From positions 4,340,001-4,404,000 of the forward strand of contig NZ_CP063458.1 in NCBI RefSeq assembly GCF_015169395.1: a DNA stretch of 64,000 nucleotides, given 5' to 3'. The DNA comes from Humisphaera borealis (lineage in GTDB: Bacteria; Planctomycetota; Phycisphaerae; Tepidisphaerales; Tepidisphaeraceae). Positions 53,521 to 61,526 of this stretch are shown piece by piece; positions within the stretch are counted from its first letter, which is position 1; every line of letters starts with the position of its first letter. The notes beneath the pieces are model-generated. The model made no database searches. It saw only the letters and a program-made list of their open reading frames with translations, and had not been told where the DNA came from. The position numbers were made by a program, and so were the translations under genes.

Positions 53521-54261
53521 TCACCGTGACACCTCACCGGCTTCTGTCGCGCGAAAAAAGACTTCCTCCAGAGAGTCATCGCCCACATTCGAAAACGCCG
53601 TCCGGGCTTCTTCCGGGCTGCCGAGAAACAGCTTCTTCCCGCGATTGACGATCAGCAGATGCGTGCAGAGCCCCTCCACCAGCGACAGCAGGTGAGAGCT
53701 GATCACCACCGCGTTCCCCAGCGCCGCCTGCTCGACGAGGGACTGCTTCATCGTGCGGATGCCGCGCGGGTCGAGGCCGGTCAGCGGCTCATCGAGCAGC
53801 AGCAGCCGCGGGCGATGCAGGTAGGCACAGCAGATCGCGACCTTCTGGCGCATGCCTCGGGACAACTCCTGGGCTAGGGTGTCGCGTTTTTCCGTCAGTT
53901 CGAACTTCTCCAGCAGCACCTGGCCGTAAACGTCCAGGTCAGGGACTTCATACGCGGTCGCGATGAACTGCAGGTGTTCCCAGACGGTGAGGGTCTCGAA
54001 CAGCCGGGGGTCGTCGGGGACGTACGCCAGGCGTTTCTTGGCGCCCACGGGGTCGGCGGTGATCTCGAAGCCGTCGACCTTCAGTTGCCCGCGCGTCGGC
54101 GGGATAATGCCGGCGATCGCCCGCATGGTGGTCGTCTTGCCCGCGCCGTTTGGCCCGAGCAGCCCGACGATCTGCCCGCCTTCCACGCCGAACGAAAGCG
54201 AGTCCACCGCGACAAAGTCGCCGTAGGCCTTGTGGTAGTCGATGACGTCGAGAATCGGCAT
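53521..54261 (-). CDS. ABC transporter ATP-binding protein
   Basis: A 246-residue ABC ATPase. Walker A is GPNGAGKTT, the signature is LSRGMRQK, and Walker B is RLLLLDEPLTGLDP, with the switch His in VVISSHLL. A DPRLFETLTVWEHLQF block matches the CcmA/NatA type of exporter ATPase. The ATG at 54261 starts the conserved N terminus; a longer reading upstream is non-conserved. No permease partner lies on either side. Its product may pair with a permease encoded elsewhere. It is flanked downstream by the stop-adjacent repeat and upstream by a 163-bp inverted-repeat element. Confidence 0.93.
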   Translation of the reverse strand: MPILDVIDYHKAYGDFVAVDSLSFGVEGGQIVGLLGPNGAGKTTTMRAIAGIIPPTRGQLKVDGFEITADPVGAKKRLAYVPDDPRLFETLTVWEHLQFIATAYEVPDLDVYGQVLLEKFELTEKRDTLAQELSRGMRQKVAICCAYLHRPRLLLLDEPLTGLDPRGIRTMKQSLVEQAALGNAVVISSHLLSLVEGLCTHLLIVNRGKKLFLGSPEEARTAFSNVGDDSLEEVFFRATEAGEVSR

Positions 54262-54561
54262 GGGTGAAGTTGTAGCGAAAGCGAAGTCGTTCGTCTGCTC
54301 ATTTCGTTCAAGAGCGATCGCGTCAGTCTTTGTTTTAGCGTCATCCCCGAAGGGGTGAGGAGTCGCGCCGTGGACTGAGGAACTCCAGTCGATTCGATTC
54401 CCGGGTTCGCCGACACCAGTGTCGCTGCACGTGAGCAACGGTCGACTACCGCGCTGACCGCGCGAAAGCCCACCCCTTCGGGGATGGCGCTAAAAGTCGG
54501 ACGCAACCATCACGCAGGAAACAATTGACGCCGCCTCCACTCATTCCGTACCCTTTCATTT
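54262..54561. other. Intergenic region with inverted-repeat element
   Basis: Exactly 300 bases between the divergent ABC and SMP-30-like genes. More than half is the inverted-repeat element at 54333-54495. No gene is visible. Confidence 0.6.
54333..54495. repeat. 163-bp inverted-repeat (MITE-like) element
   Basis: Terminal arms 54333-54357 and 54471-54495 are reverse complements at 24 of 25 positions. They begin TTTTAGCG and contain ATCCCCGAAGGGGTG, itself a small hairpin. The 113-nt centre has no frame. It is the size and shape of a miniature inverted-repeat element; no target-site duplication is obvious. Confidence 0.7.
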
Positions 54562-55713
54562 ATGCCAACCGCCAAAACCGCCCGTCTGCTTCGCCTCGCG
54601 CTTCTCGCCCCGTTGTCGCTCGGCTTTGCCGGGTGTAACACCGACTCGGCCGCTACCAAGGCCAAGCAGGCCAACGCCGGCGAAGGCACCTGCGCCGACT
54701 GCTGTGCCCCGGCTACCAAGCCCACCTGGACGCACGGCGGCCTGGCCGCCAATAACACGAACAAATCGATGCCCGGTAAGCTCTCCAGCGGCACGCTGGG
54801 GACGATCGAACGCCTCGACCCGCGGCTCGACAAGGTGCTCTCGCAGAGCGCCAAGATGGAAAAGATCGTCGAAGGCCTCGACTGGGCCGAAGGCCCGGTT
54901 TGGGACACCAAGAACAACTGCCTCTACTTCTCCGACGTCCCGCAGAATGTCGTCTACAAGTGGGACGGCAAGGCGCTCACCGAACACCTCCGCCCCAGCG
55001 GCTTCACCGGGGCCGATCCCCGTGGTGGCGAGCCCGGCTCCAACGGCCTGACCCTGCACAACGGCAGCCTGTACCTCTGCCAGCACGGCGACCGCCGGGT
55101 GGCCAAATGGGACGCCGAGGGTAAGGCTTTCGTCACCGTCACCGCCAAGTACGACGGCAAGCGATACAACAGCCCGAACGATCTCTGCTTCGACAGCAAG
55201 GGCAACCTGTTCTTCACCGATCCCCCCTACGGCCTGCCGAAAAACGTGGATGACGCCACGAAAGAAATCCCGTACCAGGGCGTCTACCGCGTGTCGCCGG
55301 ACGGCAAGGTCACGCTGCTGACGCAGGAGATGACTCGGCCCAACGGCGTCGCGCTCTCGCCGGACGAAAAGACGCTTTACATCGCCCAGTCCGACCCGAA
55401 GCTGGCGATCATCAAGGCGTTCCCGATGAAGGACGACGGGACGCTCGGCGAAGGCAAGGTGCTCTTCGACGCCACCGCGATGGTCGGCAAGAAGAAGGGC
55501 CTGCCCGACGGCCTGAAGGTCGACAAAGCAGGCAACCTCTGGGCCACCGGCCCCGGCGGCGTCCTGATCATCGCCGCCGACGGCACCCACCTCGGCACCC
55601 TCGCCACCGGCGAAGCAACAGCCAACGTCGCGTTCGGCGATGACGGGTCGACGCTCTACATCTGCGCCGACATGTACATCGCGAAGATCAGGACGGATGC
55701 GAAGGGTTGGTAG
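54562..55713 (+). CDS. SMP-30/gluconolactonase-like lipoprotein
   Basis: A 383-residue protein with a lipoprotein signal (LGFAGC, lipidated Cys25) and a short Cys-containing spacer (GTCADCC). A six-bladed propeller of the SMP-30/gluconolactonase family follows: GLDWAEGPVWDTKNNCLYFSD, GSNGLTLHNGSLYLCQHGDR, YNSPNDLCFDSKGNLFFTDPPYG, RPNGVALSPDEKTLYIAQ and PDGLKVDKAGNLWATGPGGV. The conserved Glu, Asn and Asp metal ligands of this family are present. It probably opens a sugar lactone in the envelope. It would suit the sugar oxidation suggested by the FAD and Gfo/Idh/MocA enzymes at 2.7-5.7 kb, but that link is inferred. Confidence 0.93.
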   Translation: MPTAKTARLLRLALLAPLSLGFAGCNTDSAATKAKQANAGEGTCADCCAPATKPTWTHGGLAANNTNKSMPGKLSSGTLGTIERLDPRLDKVLSQSAKMEKIVEGLDWAEGPVWDTKNNCLYFSDVPQNVVYKWDGKALTEHLRPSGFTGADPRGGEPGSNGLTLHNGSLYLCQHGDRRVAKWDAEGKAFVTVTAKYDGKRYNSPNDLCFDSKGNLFFTDPPYGLPKNVDDATKEIPYQGVYRVSPDGKVTLLTQEMTRPNGVALSPDEKTLYIAQSDPKLAIIKAFPMKDDGTLGEGKVLFDATAMVGKKKGLPDGLKVDKAGNLWATGPGGVLIIAADGTHLGTLATGEATANVAFGDDGSTLYICADMYIAKIRTDAKGW

Positions 55714-55886
55714 GGCATACCGCGGCGGAACAAGTAACGAGTGCCGGTGGGGTAAAGTTTCACGCTACGCGTCTCTTATTTGCCTTTTCCATCTCGGTCG
55801 CGATGAGGCTGCAACGCTCGATCAACCGCATTGGTTGTATGCGGTGACGGTGCGCTGAAGCGGGTCGATCTCGAAAATTACCTGCA

Positions 55887-56441
55887 CTAACTCGTCGTCT
55901 CCGTCGCCCAGAGTGAGACGCCATACTGCGAGCTCGGCGGAACGATGACGACTACACCCTTCTCAGGATCGATTCCCTCGAGATTCTGCCAGGTCAACTG
56001 ATCGACCTCGTCAGGTTCGATCTGGCCGTCATCTAGCAGCGCAAAACGCTTCTCTGGGAACGCGGCAGGGTAGTTCTTGTAGGGCCATCCGCTGGTTGGC
56101 ACCGATGGGTTCAGCTCCAGAAGTTCGACTTGGCCATCCGCCACTAACTTGTACCGCAGCCTGCATCCGTTCAGGGTGAACCCATAGACCAGAGGAAGCT
56201 CCGTAACGCCGGGGATCGCCGAGCCAAGGTTCGGATCCCGTTGTGACAGAGTCAACACACGTTGCAGTGGCGGCAATTTGCCCTTGGAGTGGACAAAATC
56301 CAGGCGGAGTGGGCCACCAAATCGGTGCGGCCCGCTGGGATCAGAAAAGTCTGCAAGACGAATGCGCGTTTGCGCGGAGATGACAGGGCCGTTCATGGAT
56401 TCGGCCGGATGCTGCCCTTCTCCACTGAAATCGAATGGCAT
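55887..56441 (-). CDS. Hypothetical protein
   Basis: A 184-residue cytosolic protein of unknown family. It starts MPFDFSGEGQHPAESMNG and has several beta-strand phrases (GPLRLDFVHSKGKLPPL, LPLVYGFTLNGCRLRYKL) and an acidic centre (LLDDGQIEPDEVDQLTW). No signal peptide or membrane helix is seen. The ATG at 56441 has a strong AGGAGG five bases upstream and is preferred over the ATG at 56468. GC is lower than in neighbouring genes, hinting at recent arrival. It converges with the SMP-30-like gene and follows the glycosyltransferase gene on the same strand. Confidence 0.75.
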   Translation of the reverse strand: MPFDFSGEGQHPAESMNGPVISAQTRIRLADFSDPSGPHRFGGPLRLDFVHSKGKLPPLQRVLTLSQRDPNLGSAIPGVTELPLVYGFTLNGCRLRYKLVADGQVELLELNPSVPTSGWPYKNYPAAFPEKRFALLDDGQIEPDEVDQLTWQNLEGIDPEKGVVVIVPPSSQYGVSLWATETTS

Positions 56442-56546
56442 GACGCCCTCCTGTTTTGCTCCGTACATGAAATCCGGTGATGCACACGCTACGACAAGGC
56501 GGTACGCTAAAGATCTTCATCGAGCAGAACTTTCGTGAACGTGTCA

Positions 56547-56570
56547 GTGCACCTGCGGTGCGACCGCTAA
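56547..56570 (-). terminator. Stop-codon-adjacent hairpin repeat, copy 2
   Basis: Read on the minus strand, TTAGCGGTCGCACCGCAGGT then GCAC follows the TGA of the glycosyltransferase gene after 3 nt, with one mismatch against copy 1 (53494-53517). Same orientation relative to the upstream gene in both cases. Confidence 0.65.
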
Positions 56571-56573
56571 AAG

Positions 56574-57839
56574 TCACGAGTCCCGTCCCTTTTCCTTCCT
56601 CAACCCCCGAATGTCCTGCATCAACTCCTTCCGCAGGGCGTACCGCGCCACGGTCGCCACGGCGAATGTCAGCACGAACAACTCGACCGTGTGAATGTTC
56701 CAGTGCCGGCTCAGCAGGTAGCTGTTGGCGAGCGTGCAGGCGATCAGTTCGCCGAGCGCCACGATCGCGAAATCCCGCCAGGGGGACCTTGTCACCAGGA
56801 ACTTCCGCTGCGTCCGCACATAGCGGAAGTGGAACGCGAGCGTCGTCGCGATCGTCGCGAGGTAGGCGGCGGGGATCGCGACCTGCGGCGGGGCGTTCAG
56901 GTTCAACAGCAGCACATATGCCGCGAAGCCGACGAGCCAGCCCAGGCCGGTCGCGAGGACGAACTTCACGATCGGCGACAGCCGGGGGTAGCAGAAGTCG
57001 TACAGCCGGCTCAGGTGCTCCAGGTATCGGAACTGCTGCTTGAGCGTCAGCTTCGATTCGCCGGCCGATCGCGTGTCGAAGTGGATCGGCACTTCCTTCA
57101 CCGCCGCCACCCGGCACTTGCACATCAGCTCCAGGCCGATCTTGTAGCCCAGCGGCGTCAGGTATTTGCCGCGTTCGAAGACGCTCCGCGGCAGCGCGAA
57201 AAAGCCGCTCATCGGGTCGCGCGTCGGCCCGGCGAACGGGCGGGCCAGGACGGTAGCGATCCAGGAATTGATGCGCCGGGCGATCGACCACTTCTCGGCC
57301 GTGCTGCCGCCGGGGACGTAACGGGAACCCAGGGCGAACTCCGCGCCGCCGGCTTCCACCGCCGCGATCAGCTCCGGCAGTTTCTCCGGCGGGTGCTGCA
57401 GGTCGGCATCCATCACGACCAGCGTCCGCCCGCGGGCCAAAGCGAAGCCTTCCAGCACCGCGCCGCTCAGGCCGTCTTCCGGCCGGGGGCGGACGTGCAG
57501 GCGCAGGGGGTAAGTCTTCGCCAGTTCGGCGCAGACGGCAGGTGTGCCGTCCTGACTGTTGTCGTCGACGATGAGCAGCTCGTAGGACACGCCGGGAGCG
57601 CGGGCGTCCCCGCCCCCATCGGTCCCCGGGTGACCGTCCTCGCCAGCCGCGGGCACACGGCCGTGTGCCCCTAGATCGATGGATGTCATCGTCGGCAGCG
57701 CAGACATCGCCAACATCGCCGAATGAACCCGGCGGGCCAGTTCCGGCAGGTTGGTCGCCTCGTTCAACGCCGGCACCACGATCGACACGTCGAGCGAAGG
57801 GCGGGTCGAGGGATCGGTGGTCGGCGTTGGGGAAGGCAT
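56574..57839 (-). CDS. DPM1-type glycosyltransferase with C-terminal GtrA domain
   Basis: A 421-residue protein. The N-terminal GT2 domain has VSIVVPALNEATNLPEL, YELLIVDDNSQDGT and VVMDADLQHPPEKLPEL, the nucleotide-sugar and metal sites of polyprenol-phosphate mannose/glucose synthases. The C-terminal ~125 residues are a GtrA-like four-helix membrane domain. The product probably makes or flips polyprenol-phosphate-linked sugars for envelope glycans. Between the first helix and YELLIVDD lies an unusual ~38-residue insert (about 47-84, SIDLGAHGRVPAAGEDGHPG then TDGGGDARAPG). It is encoded by a palindromic element and is not expected in the family. The ATG at 57839 starts the conserved domain closely; longer readings run into repeats. 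Confidence 0.9.
   Translation of the reverse strand: MPSPTPTTDPSTRPSLDVSIVVPALNEATNLPELARRVHSAMLAMSALPTMTSIDLGAHGRVPAAGEDGHPGTDGGGDARAPGVSYELLIVDDNSQDGTPAVCAELAKTYPLRLHVRPRPEDGLSGAVLEGFALARGRTLVVMDADLQHPPEKLPELIAAVEAGGAEFALGSRYVPGGSTAEKWSIARRINSWIATVLARPFAGPTRDPMSGFFALPRSVFERGKYLTPLGYKIGLELMCKCRVAAVKEVPIHFDTRSAGESKLTLKQQFRYLEHLSRLYDFCYPRLSPIVKFVLATGLGWLVGFAAYVLLLNLNAPPQVAIPAAYLATIATTLAFHFRYVRTQRKFLVTRSPWRDFAIVALGELIACTLANSYLLSRHWNIHTVELFVLTFAVATVARYALRKELMQDIRGLRKEKGRDS
57590..57690. repeat. Palindromic element inserted in the glycosyltransferase gene
   Basis: GGGCACACGGCCGTGTGCCC (57651-57670) is a perfect 20-bp palindrome. Beside it lies GCGGGCGTCCCCGCCC, which is hairpin-forming. Together they encode the Gly/Asp/Ala-rich insert of the glycosyltransferase without breaking its frame. 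Edges are approximate. Confidence 0.6.
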
Positions 57840-58184
57840 GGGTCCGAGTCGAGGCGTAAACAGAGAGTCGAAGAAGCGATCCGTACCGTAGCACGGGCGA
57901 CAGGTGATTCCAATCGGCTGAGAACGGCGGTATGCCGGGCGTCTCCGCCGAACGAACCCGAGGATGAACGTCAGCATCGAACATTGAACACCCAACACCC
58001 ATCATCGAACACCGAATCGTCAAGCGCAGATCGCCGAACGAACCCGAGATCCCCTCCTGTCCCCTCCTCCGGTAATCCAGGCGAGGGCTAGGGAGGGGTT
58101 GCGGCCTAGTCGCGTTCCCATGCGTCATCGCGTGGCCGAACGAACCCAGCGCAACCCGGCCGAACGAACCTGACGCGATCGTAG

Positions 58185-58202
58185 GGTGGGGTTCGCCCCA
58201 CC
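58185..58202. repeat. GGTGGGG-TTCG-CCCCACC hairpin
   Basis: A perfect 7-bp stem with a TTCG tetraloop inside the repeat-rich region. The TAGG in front recalls the GTAGGGCGGG palindromes elsewhere in the window. Confidence 0.5.
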
Positions 58203-58312
58203 GCACCCCGTGGACCACCGGCGATGTTCCCAGCGTCCGTCATTCCGTCCCGCGCCGAACGTACCCGGCGTGGTCGGACGACGCTCGATCAGGGCGACCC
58301 ACACGTCCGGGG

Positions 58313-58453
58313 ACGCTCCGCTTCGCGTCGCGGCTAACCCGTCGCCGGTAGCGCGTAACCCGTCGCCGGACGTACGTAACGCGTTGTCGCGCAATGTGTG
58401 CAGGGTTCGTTCCATCCCACGAAGATGGTTAGCCGCGACGCGGAGCGGAGCGT
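58313..58453. repeat. 27-bp inverted repeat, GCGACGCG..GCGGAGCG family, copy 2
   Basis: Arms 58313-58339 and 58427-58453 are reverse complements at 26 of 27 positions. They share the 27-bp core with the arms at 36455-36487. The centre is 87 nt against 25 nt in copy 1 and itself holds repeated CCCGTCGCCGG units. Confidence 0.85.
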
Positions 58454-58852
58454 TCGCCCAACGTTGCCGAACGAACCCAGGGAATACGTCGCCGAACGAA
58501 CCCAGGACGACATTGCCGAACGAACCCAAGTGATCGATCAGCCTGCGCACTTCGTGTCTTTCGTCTCAAAGTCTCCGCTTCTCTTAAGAGCGCCAACATC
58601 ACCACCCCGGCCCGACCGCCACCGATCGTCCTAGGGACGGCGACCTCCACGGAGTAGACGCCAATGCCGACAGATCACACCCGCCGACCGGCGCATGGAG
58701 GAAGGACGCCGCCCGTCCCAGGGCGACGCCGGATATTTGTTCTATATATGTTAGGTTCGCGGCGATAGAATGCAACTGAATTCCGCCCGTTGAACGGTGC
58801 TGCCGGACCCCATTTCAGAACCGTCTGCCCGCGTCTTCGCTCGATCGGCCGA

Positions 58853-58879
58853 CACGGGCAAGGGTACTTGCCCATGCCA
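58853..58879. repeat. CACGGGCAAG..CTTGCCCATGCCA hairpin, copy 2
   Basis: GGGCAAG-GGTA-CTTGCCC (58856-58873) with the same CAC and ATGCCA flanks as the copy at 45164-45195. Confidence 0.7.
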
Positions 58880-59098
58880 TCCTGGCGCGGCTCTACCGCC
58901 TGCTGATCCAGCGCCTTGCGTTGACCCTGCGGGTCGATAGGTGTTGCCGGCGTCGCCGCGCGCACATTTAGTTCGCGCATAGTCTTCCCACCGCTTTGAC
59001 AACCATGCTCAGACCGTTCTACACTCTTCCCCTTTTCCCCCGGTATTGGCGACGCGCCGGGCGCGTCCCGCCGGTGTGAAGTTCGAAGGAGCATCGCG

Positions 59099-60034
59099 GT
59101 GGCAGAAGGCCAGTCCGACAATCAAGCAGCCGTCAATCTCGCGGCCGACCAGCAGGCGCTGTCCGAAGCATCCGACAAGGCCCGCGGCCTGGTCGAAGCC
59201 CTCTCCTACATCCAGCGGTTCCACGACAAGGTGATCGTCGTCAAGGTCGGCGGGTCGATCATGGACGACGAGAAAGCCCTTTCGAACATCCTGACCGACA
59301 TCGTCTTCATGAACTACGTCGGAATGCAGCCGGTCATCGTGCATGGCGGCGGCAAGGCGATTAACGACGCGATGGAGAAGTCCGGCCTGACGCCGCAATG
59401 GGTGCAGGGTCGCCGCTACACCGACGATCGCACGCTGGCGATCGCCGAGCACGTGCTGTGCAACCAGATCAACCGGTTCATCGTCGATTTCATCCAGGCG
59501 CAGGGGTGCGAGGCGATGGGCCTGCACAGCCTGGCCAGCACGGTGCTGTTCGCCCAGAAGACGTTCCTGCAGGGCGAAGGGGGCCGGCGGATCGACCTGG
59601 GGCAGGTCGGCGAGGTGACGCGCGTCAACTCGCGGCTGCTGCAACTGCTGGTGCAGGCCGACAGCATTCCGGTCATCGCCACGATTGCCCGCGACGACGC
59701 CGGCGGCAAGCTGAACGTCAACGCCGACACCGCCGCCGGTGCCGTTGCCGCGGCGATGAAGGCCGAGAAGCTGATCGTGGTGTCTGACACCCACGGCATC
59801 CGCCGCGACGCCAAGGACCCGGCGACGCGCGTCAGCACGCTGACGGTGGCCCAGATCGACGACATGGTCAAAGACGGCACGATCAGCGCCGGCATGCTGC
59901 CGAAGGTCGAGGCGTGTATCGCCGCACTCAAAGGCGGGTCGAACAAGACCCACATCATCGACGGCCGCATTCCCCACGCGCTCATGCTCGAGATCTATAC
60001 CGAAGCGGGAATCGGGACGGAGATCGTTCTTTAG
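59099..60034 (+). CDS. argB: Acetylglutamate kinase
   Basis: A 311-residue kinase of the amino-acid-kinase fold that phosphorylates N-acetylglutamate, the second step of arginine synthesis. Motifs are VIVVKVGGSIMDDEKAL, PVIVHGGGKAINDAM, LNVNADTAAGAVAAAM and the C-terminal HIIDGRIPHALMLEIYTEAGIGTEI. The ~25-residue N-terminal helix (LSEASDKARGLVEALSYIQRF) is typical of arginine-sensitive hexameric forms, suggesting feedback control. The start is a GTG at 59099 with AAGGAG seven bases upstream. argF follows after a 101-bp gap, so the two probably share a transcript. Confidence 0.96.
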   Translation: MAEGQSDNQAAVNLAADQQALSEASDKARGLVEALSYIQRFHDKVIVVKVGGSIMDDEKALSNILTDIVFMNYVGMQPVIVHGGGKAINDAMEKSGLTPQWVQGRRYTDDRTLAIAEHVLCNQINRFIVDFIQAQGCEAMGLHSLASTVLFAQKTFLQGEGGRRIDLGQVGEVTRVNSRLLQLLVQADSIPVIATIARDDAGGKLNVNADTAAGAVAAAMKAEKLIVVSDTHGIRRDAKDPATRVSTLTVAQIDDMVKDGTISAGMLPKVEACIAALKGGSNKTHIIDGRIPHALMLEIYTEAGIGTEIVL

Positions 60035-60036
60035 AA

Positions 60037-60133
60037 AAGTAGGCAGTAGGCAGTAAGCACCACGCAGAGAAGAACTCGGCGTCCTGCTTCACTTGCTTGC
60101 CTTTCTTTACTGCCTGCTGCTTACTGCTTACTT
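60037..60133. repeat. Heptamer-built inverted repeat between argB and argF
   Basis: The left arm (60037-60059) is built of GTAGGCA and GCAGTAA units; the right arm (60108-60133) is an imperfect reverse complement ending three bases before the argF start. The middle is pyrimidine-rich. It resembles the CGCCAAG-built repeat at 34250-34344 in design. Confidence 0.7.
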
Positions 60134-60135
60134 CA

Positions 60136-61059
60136 ATGGAACACTTCATCACCATCGCCGAGACGCCGATCGATCGGCTCAAGCATTTCCTGGCGGTTGC
60201 GCATCAGCTCAAGAAGCAGCACAAGACCACCGGCAAGAACGATCCGCTGCTGGTGGGCAAAACGCTGGCGATGATCTTCGAGAAGCCCAGCCTGCGCACC
60301 CGGGTGAGCTTTTCCGTCGCGATGGAACATCTCGGCGGCAACGGCCTGGTGTTGCGGCCGGACGAGGTGGGCATCGGCACGCGCGAGCCGGTGCAGGACG
60401 TCGCCCGAGTCCTCGGCGGTATGTGCGATGGCATCATGGCGCGGACCTTCGAGCACGACAAAGTCGAGAACCTGGCCAAGTACGCCGGCGTACCGGTCAT
60501 CAACGGCCTGACCGACTACACCCACCCCTGCCAGGCGATGGCCGACCTGATGACCCTGCAGGAACACTTCGGCCACGACCTGACCGGCCGAACGCTCACC
60601 TACGTCGGCGACGGCAACAACGTCGCCCGCAGTCTGTCGGTGGCGTGTGGCAAGTTCGGCATGCACTTCGTGCTGGCCTCGCCCGATGCATATCGGTTGC
60701 CGCAGGAGGATGCCGATCGGGTGATGTCGATCGCGCCGGACATGGATTTCGTGATGACGTCCGACCCGATGGAGGCCGTCGCTCAGGCCGATGCGATCTA
60801 CACCGACACCTGGGTGAGCATGGGCCAGGAAGCCGACAAGGCGCGCAAGGTGAAGGACTTCGCCGGGTTTGCCGTCGATGAAAAGCTACTGGCGGCCGCC
60901 CCCAAGCACGCGGTGGTCCTGCACTGCCTGCCGGCGTATCGCGGGTACGAAATCTCCGAAGGCGTCATGGAAGGCAAGCAGTCGCTCGTCTTCCCGCAGG
61001 CGGAGAACCGGCTGCATTTCCAGAAGGGTTTGATTGCGGCGCTGATGGGTGGGATGTGA
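60136..61059 (+). CDS. argF: Ornithine carbamoyltransferase
   Basis: A 307-residue trimeric enzyme that makes citrulline from ornithine and carbamoyl phosphate. The carbamoyl-phosphate loop is FEKPSLRTRVSF (S52-L-R-T-R56; Leu in place of the commoner Thr). HPCQAMADLMTLQEHFG, VGDGNNVARSL and the ornithine-site DTWVSMGQE are present, and VVLHCLPAYRGYEI carries the catalytic HCLP. Length and order are normal for a catabolic or anabolic enzyme; adjacency to argB points to arginine synthesis. The ATG at 60136 follows an inverted heptamer repeat, with no strong ribosome binding site. Confidence 0.96.
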   Translation: MEHFITIAETPIDRLKHFLAVAHQLKKQHKTTGKNDPLLVGKTLAMIFEKPSLRTRVSFSVAMEHLGGNGLVLRPDEVGIGTREPVQDVARVLGGMCDGIMARTFEHDKVENLAKYAGVPVINGLTDYTHPCQAMADLMTLQEHFGHDLTGRTLTYVGDGNNVARSLSVACGKFGMHFVLASPDAYRLPQEDADRVMSIAPDMDFVMTSDPMEAVAQADAIYTDTWVSMGQEADKARKVKDFAGFAVDEKLLAAAPKHAVVLHCLPAYRGYEISEGVMEGKQSLVFPQAENRLHFQKGLIAALMGGM

Positions 61060-61085
61060 TGCGGGCTCTGTAGAGCGGCTTACGC

Positions 61086-61106
61086 GTAGGGCGGGCACTG
61101 CCCGCC
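61086..61106. repeat. GTAGGGCGGGCACTGCCCGCC palindrome, copy 2
   Basis: Twenty-six bases after the argF stop. GGCGGGCA-C-TGCCCGCC is an 8-bp-arm palindrome. An inverted copy lies at 61489-61509, so the pair brackets the small membrane-protein frame. Confidence 0.75.
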
Positions 61107-61198
61107 GAACAGGTTGGTCGATCCCTGGCGACGCGATCCTCGCTGTCTTTGCGAGCGGCTACTTTGAAGATAGAATTCGCGCAGTGTTAAACCGTGCG

Positions 61199-61429
61199 AT
61201 GCAGCTTTTCTTTCGACAGCCGACGCGATATCCCACCCGTCCGCATTCCGTCGCGAGTGCATTGGTCGAGGCGGCATTCGTTGCGGGAGTGATATGGTTT
61301 CTTATCGGTTTAATGTCGTTCGACATGGCTAACTTGTCCCGCGCGATATCCGCACCCCTGTCCGGGATCGCCTTCTGCAGTTTTTATCTGTTCCGACGAG
61401 TGACCAACCGATGGACGCGAGAGACGTGA
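61199..61429 (+). CDS. Small membrane protein (hypothetical)
   Basis: A 76-residue frame with a basic start (MQLFFRQPTRYPTRPH), two hydrophobic segments (EAAFVAGVIWFLIGLMSF and ISAPLSGIAFCSFYLF) and a basic end (RRVTNRWTRET), consistent with two membrane helices. I do not recognise a family. A GTG at 61184 is an alternative start. It is bracketed by inverted copies of the GTAGGGCGGG palindrome. GC is lower than in neighbours. It may be real, but support is only its amphipathic layout. Confidence 0.45.
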   Translation: MQLFFRQPTRYPTRPHSVASALVEAAFVAGVIWFLIGLMSFDMANLSRAISAPLSGIAFCSFYLFRRVTNRWTRET

Positions 61430-61488
61430 TGGTCAGGCGTACGCGACGACATCAACGGGATCGGTCCTAAGTTTCGCTCGCTCTCTCC

Positions 61489-61509
61489 GGCGGGCAGTGC
61501 CCGCCCTAC
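61489..61509. repeat. GTAGGGCGGG palindrome, copy 3 (inverted)
   Basis: GGCGGGCAGTGCCCGCCCTAC is the exact reverse complement of the copy at 61086-61106. It lies 18 bases before the amidohydrolase start. Confidence 0.75.
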
Positions 61510-61526
61510 TTGGTATCATCTGCGGC

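Larger units (their letters stand above)
57947..58527 (+). repeat. Eight dispersed copies of GCCGAACGAACCC
   Basis: Copies start at 57947, 58033, 58135, 58159 (last base T), 58254 (GTACCC variant), 58466, 58491 and 58515. All are in the same orientation, and a partial reverse copy lies near 58403. Spacing is irregular (24 to 212 bases), so this is neither a CRISPR nor a simple tandem array. Confidence 0.85.
57840..59098. other. 1.26-kb repeat-rich non-coding region
   Basis: No convincing gene lies between the glycosyltransferase and argB. Frames that are open here spell repeated GSFG or FVR peptides generated by a 13-bp repeat. The region contains eight copies of GCCGAACGAACCC, a TAGGGTGGGG hairpin, copy 2 of the large inverted repeat and copy 2 of the CACGGGCAAG hairpin. 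An AT-rich patch near 58735-58760 may carry the argB promoter. AAGGAG for argB is at 59086-59091. Confidence 0.7.

Noticed and set aside
57947-58527. CRISPR array
   Set aside because: Repeats are only 13 bp, spacing varies from 24 to 212 bp, and there are no cas genes in the window.
58125-58550. A 141-codon minus-strand frame with repeated GSFG/FVR peptides
   Set aside because: The text is produced by the GCCGAACGAACCC repeats and inverted-repeat arms. No family resemblance or ribosome binding site was seen.
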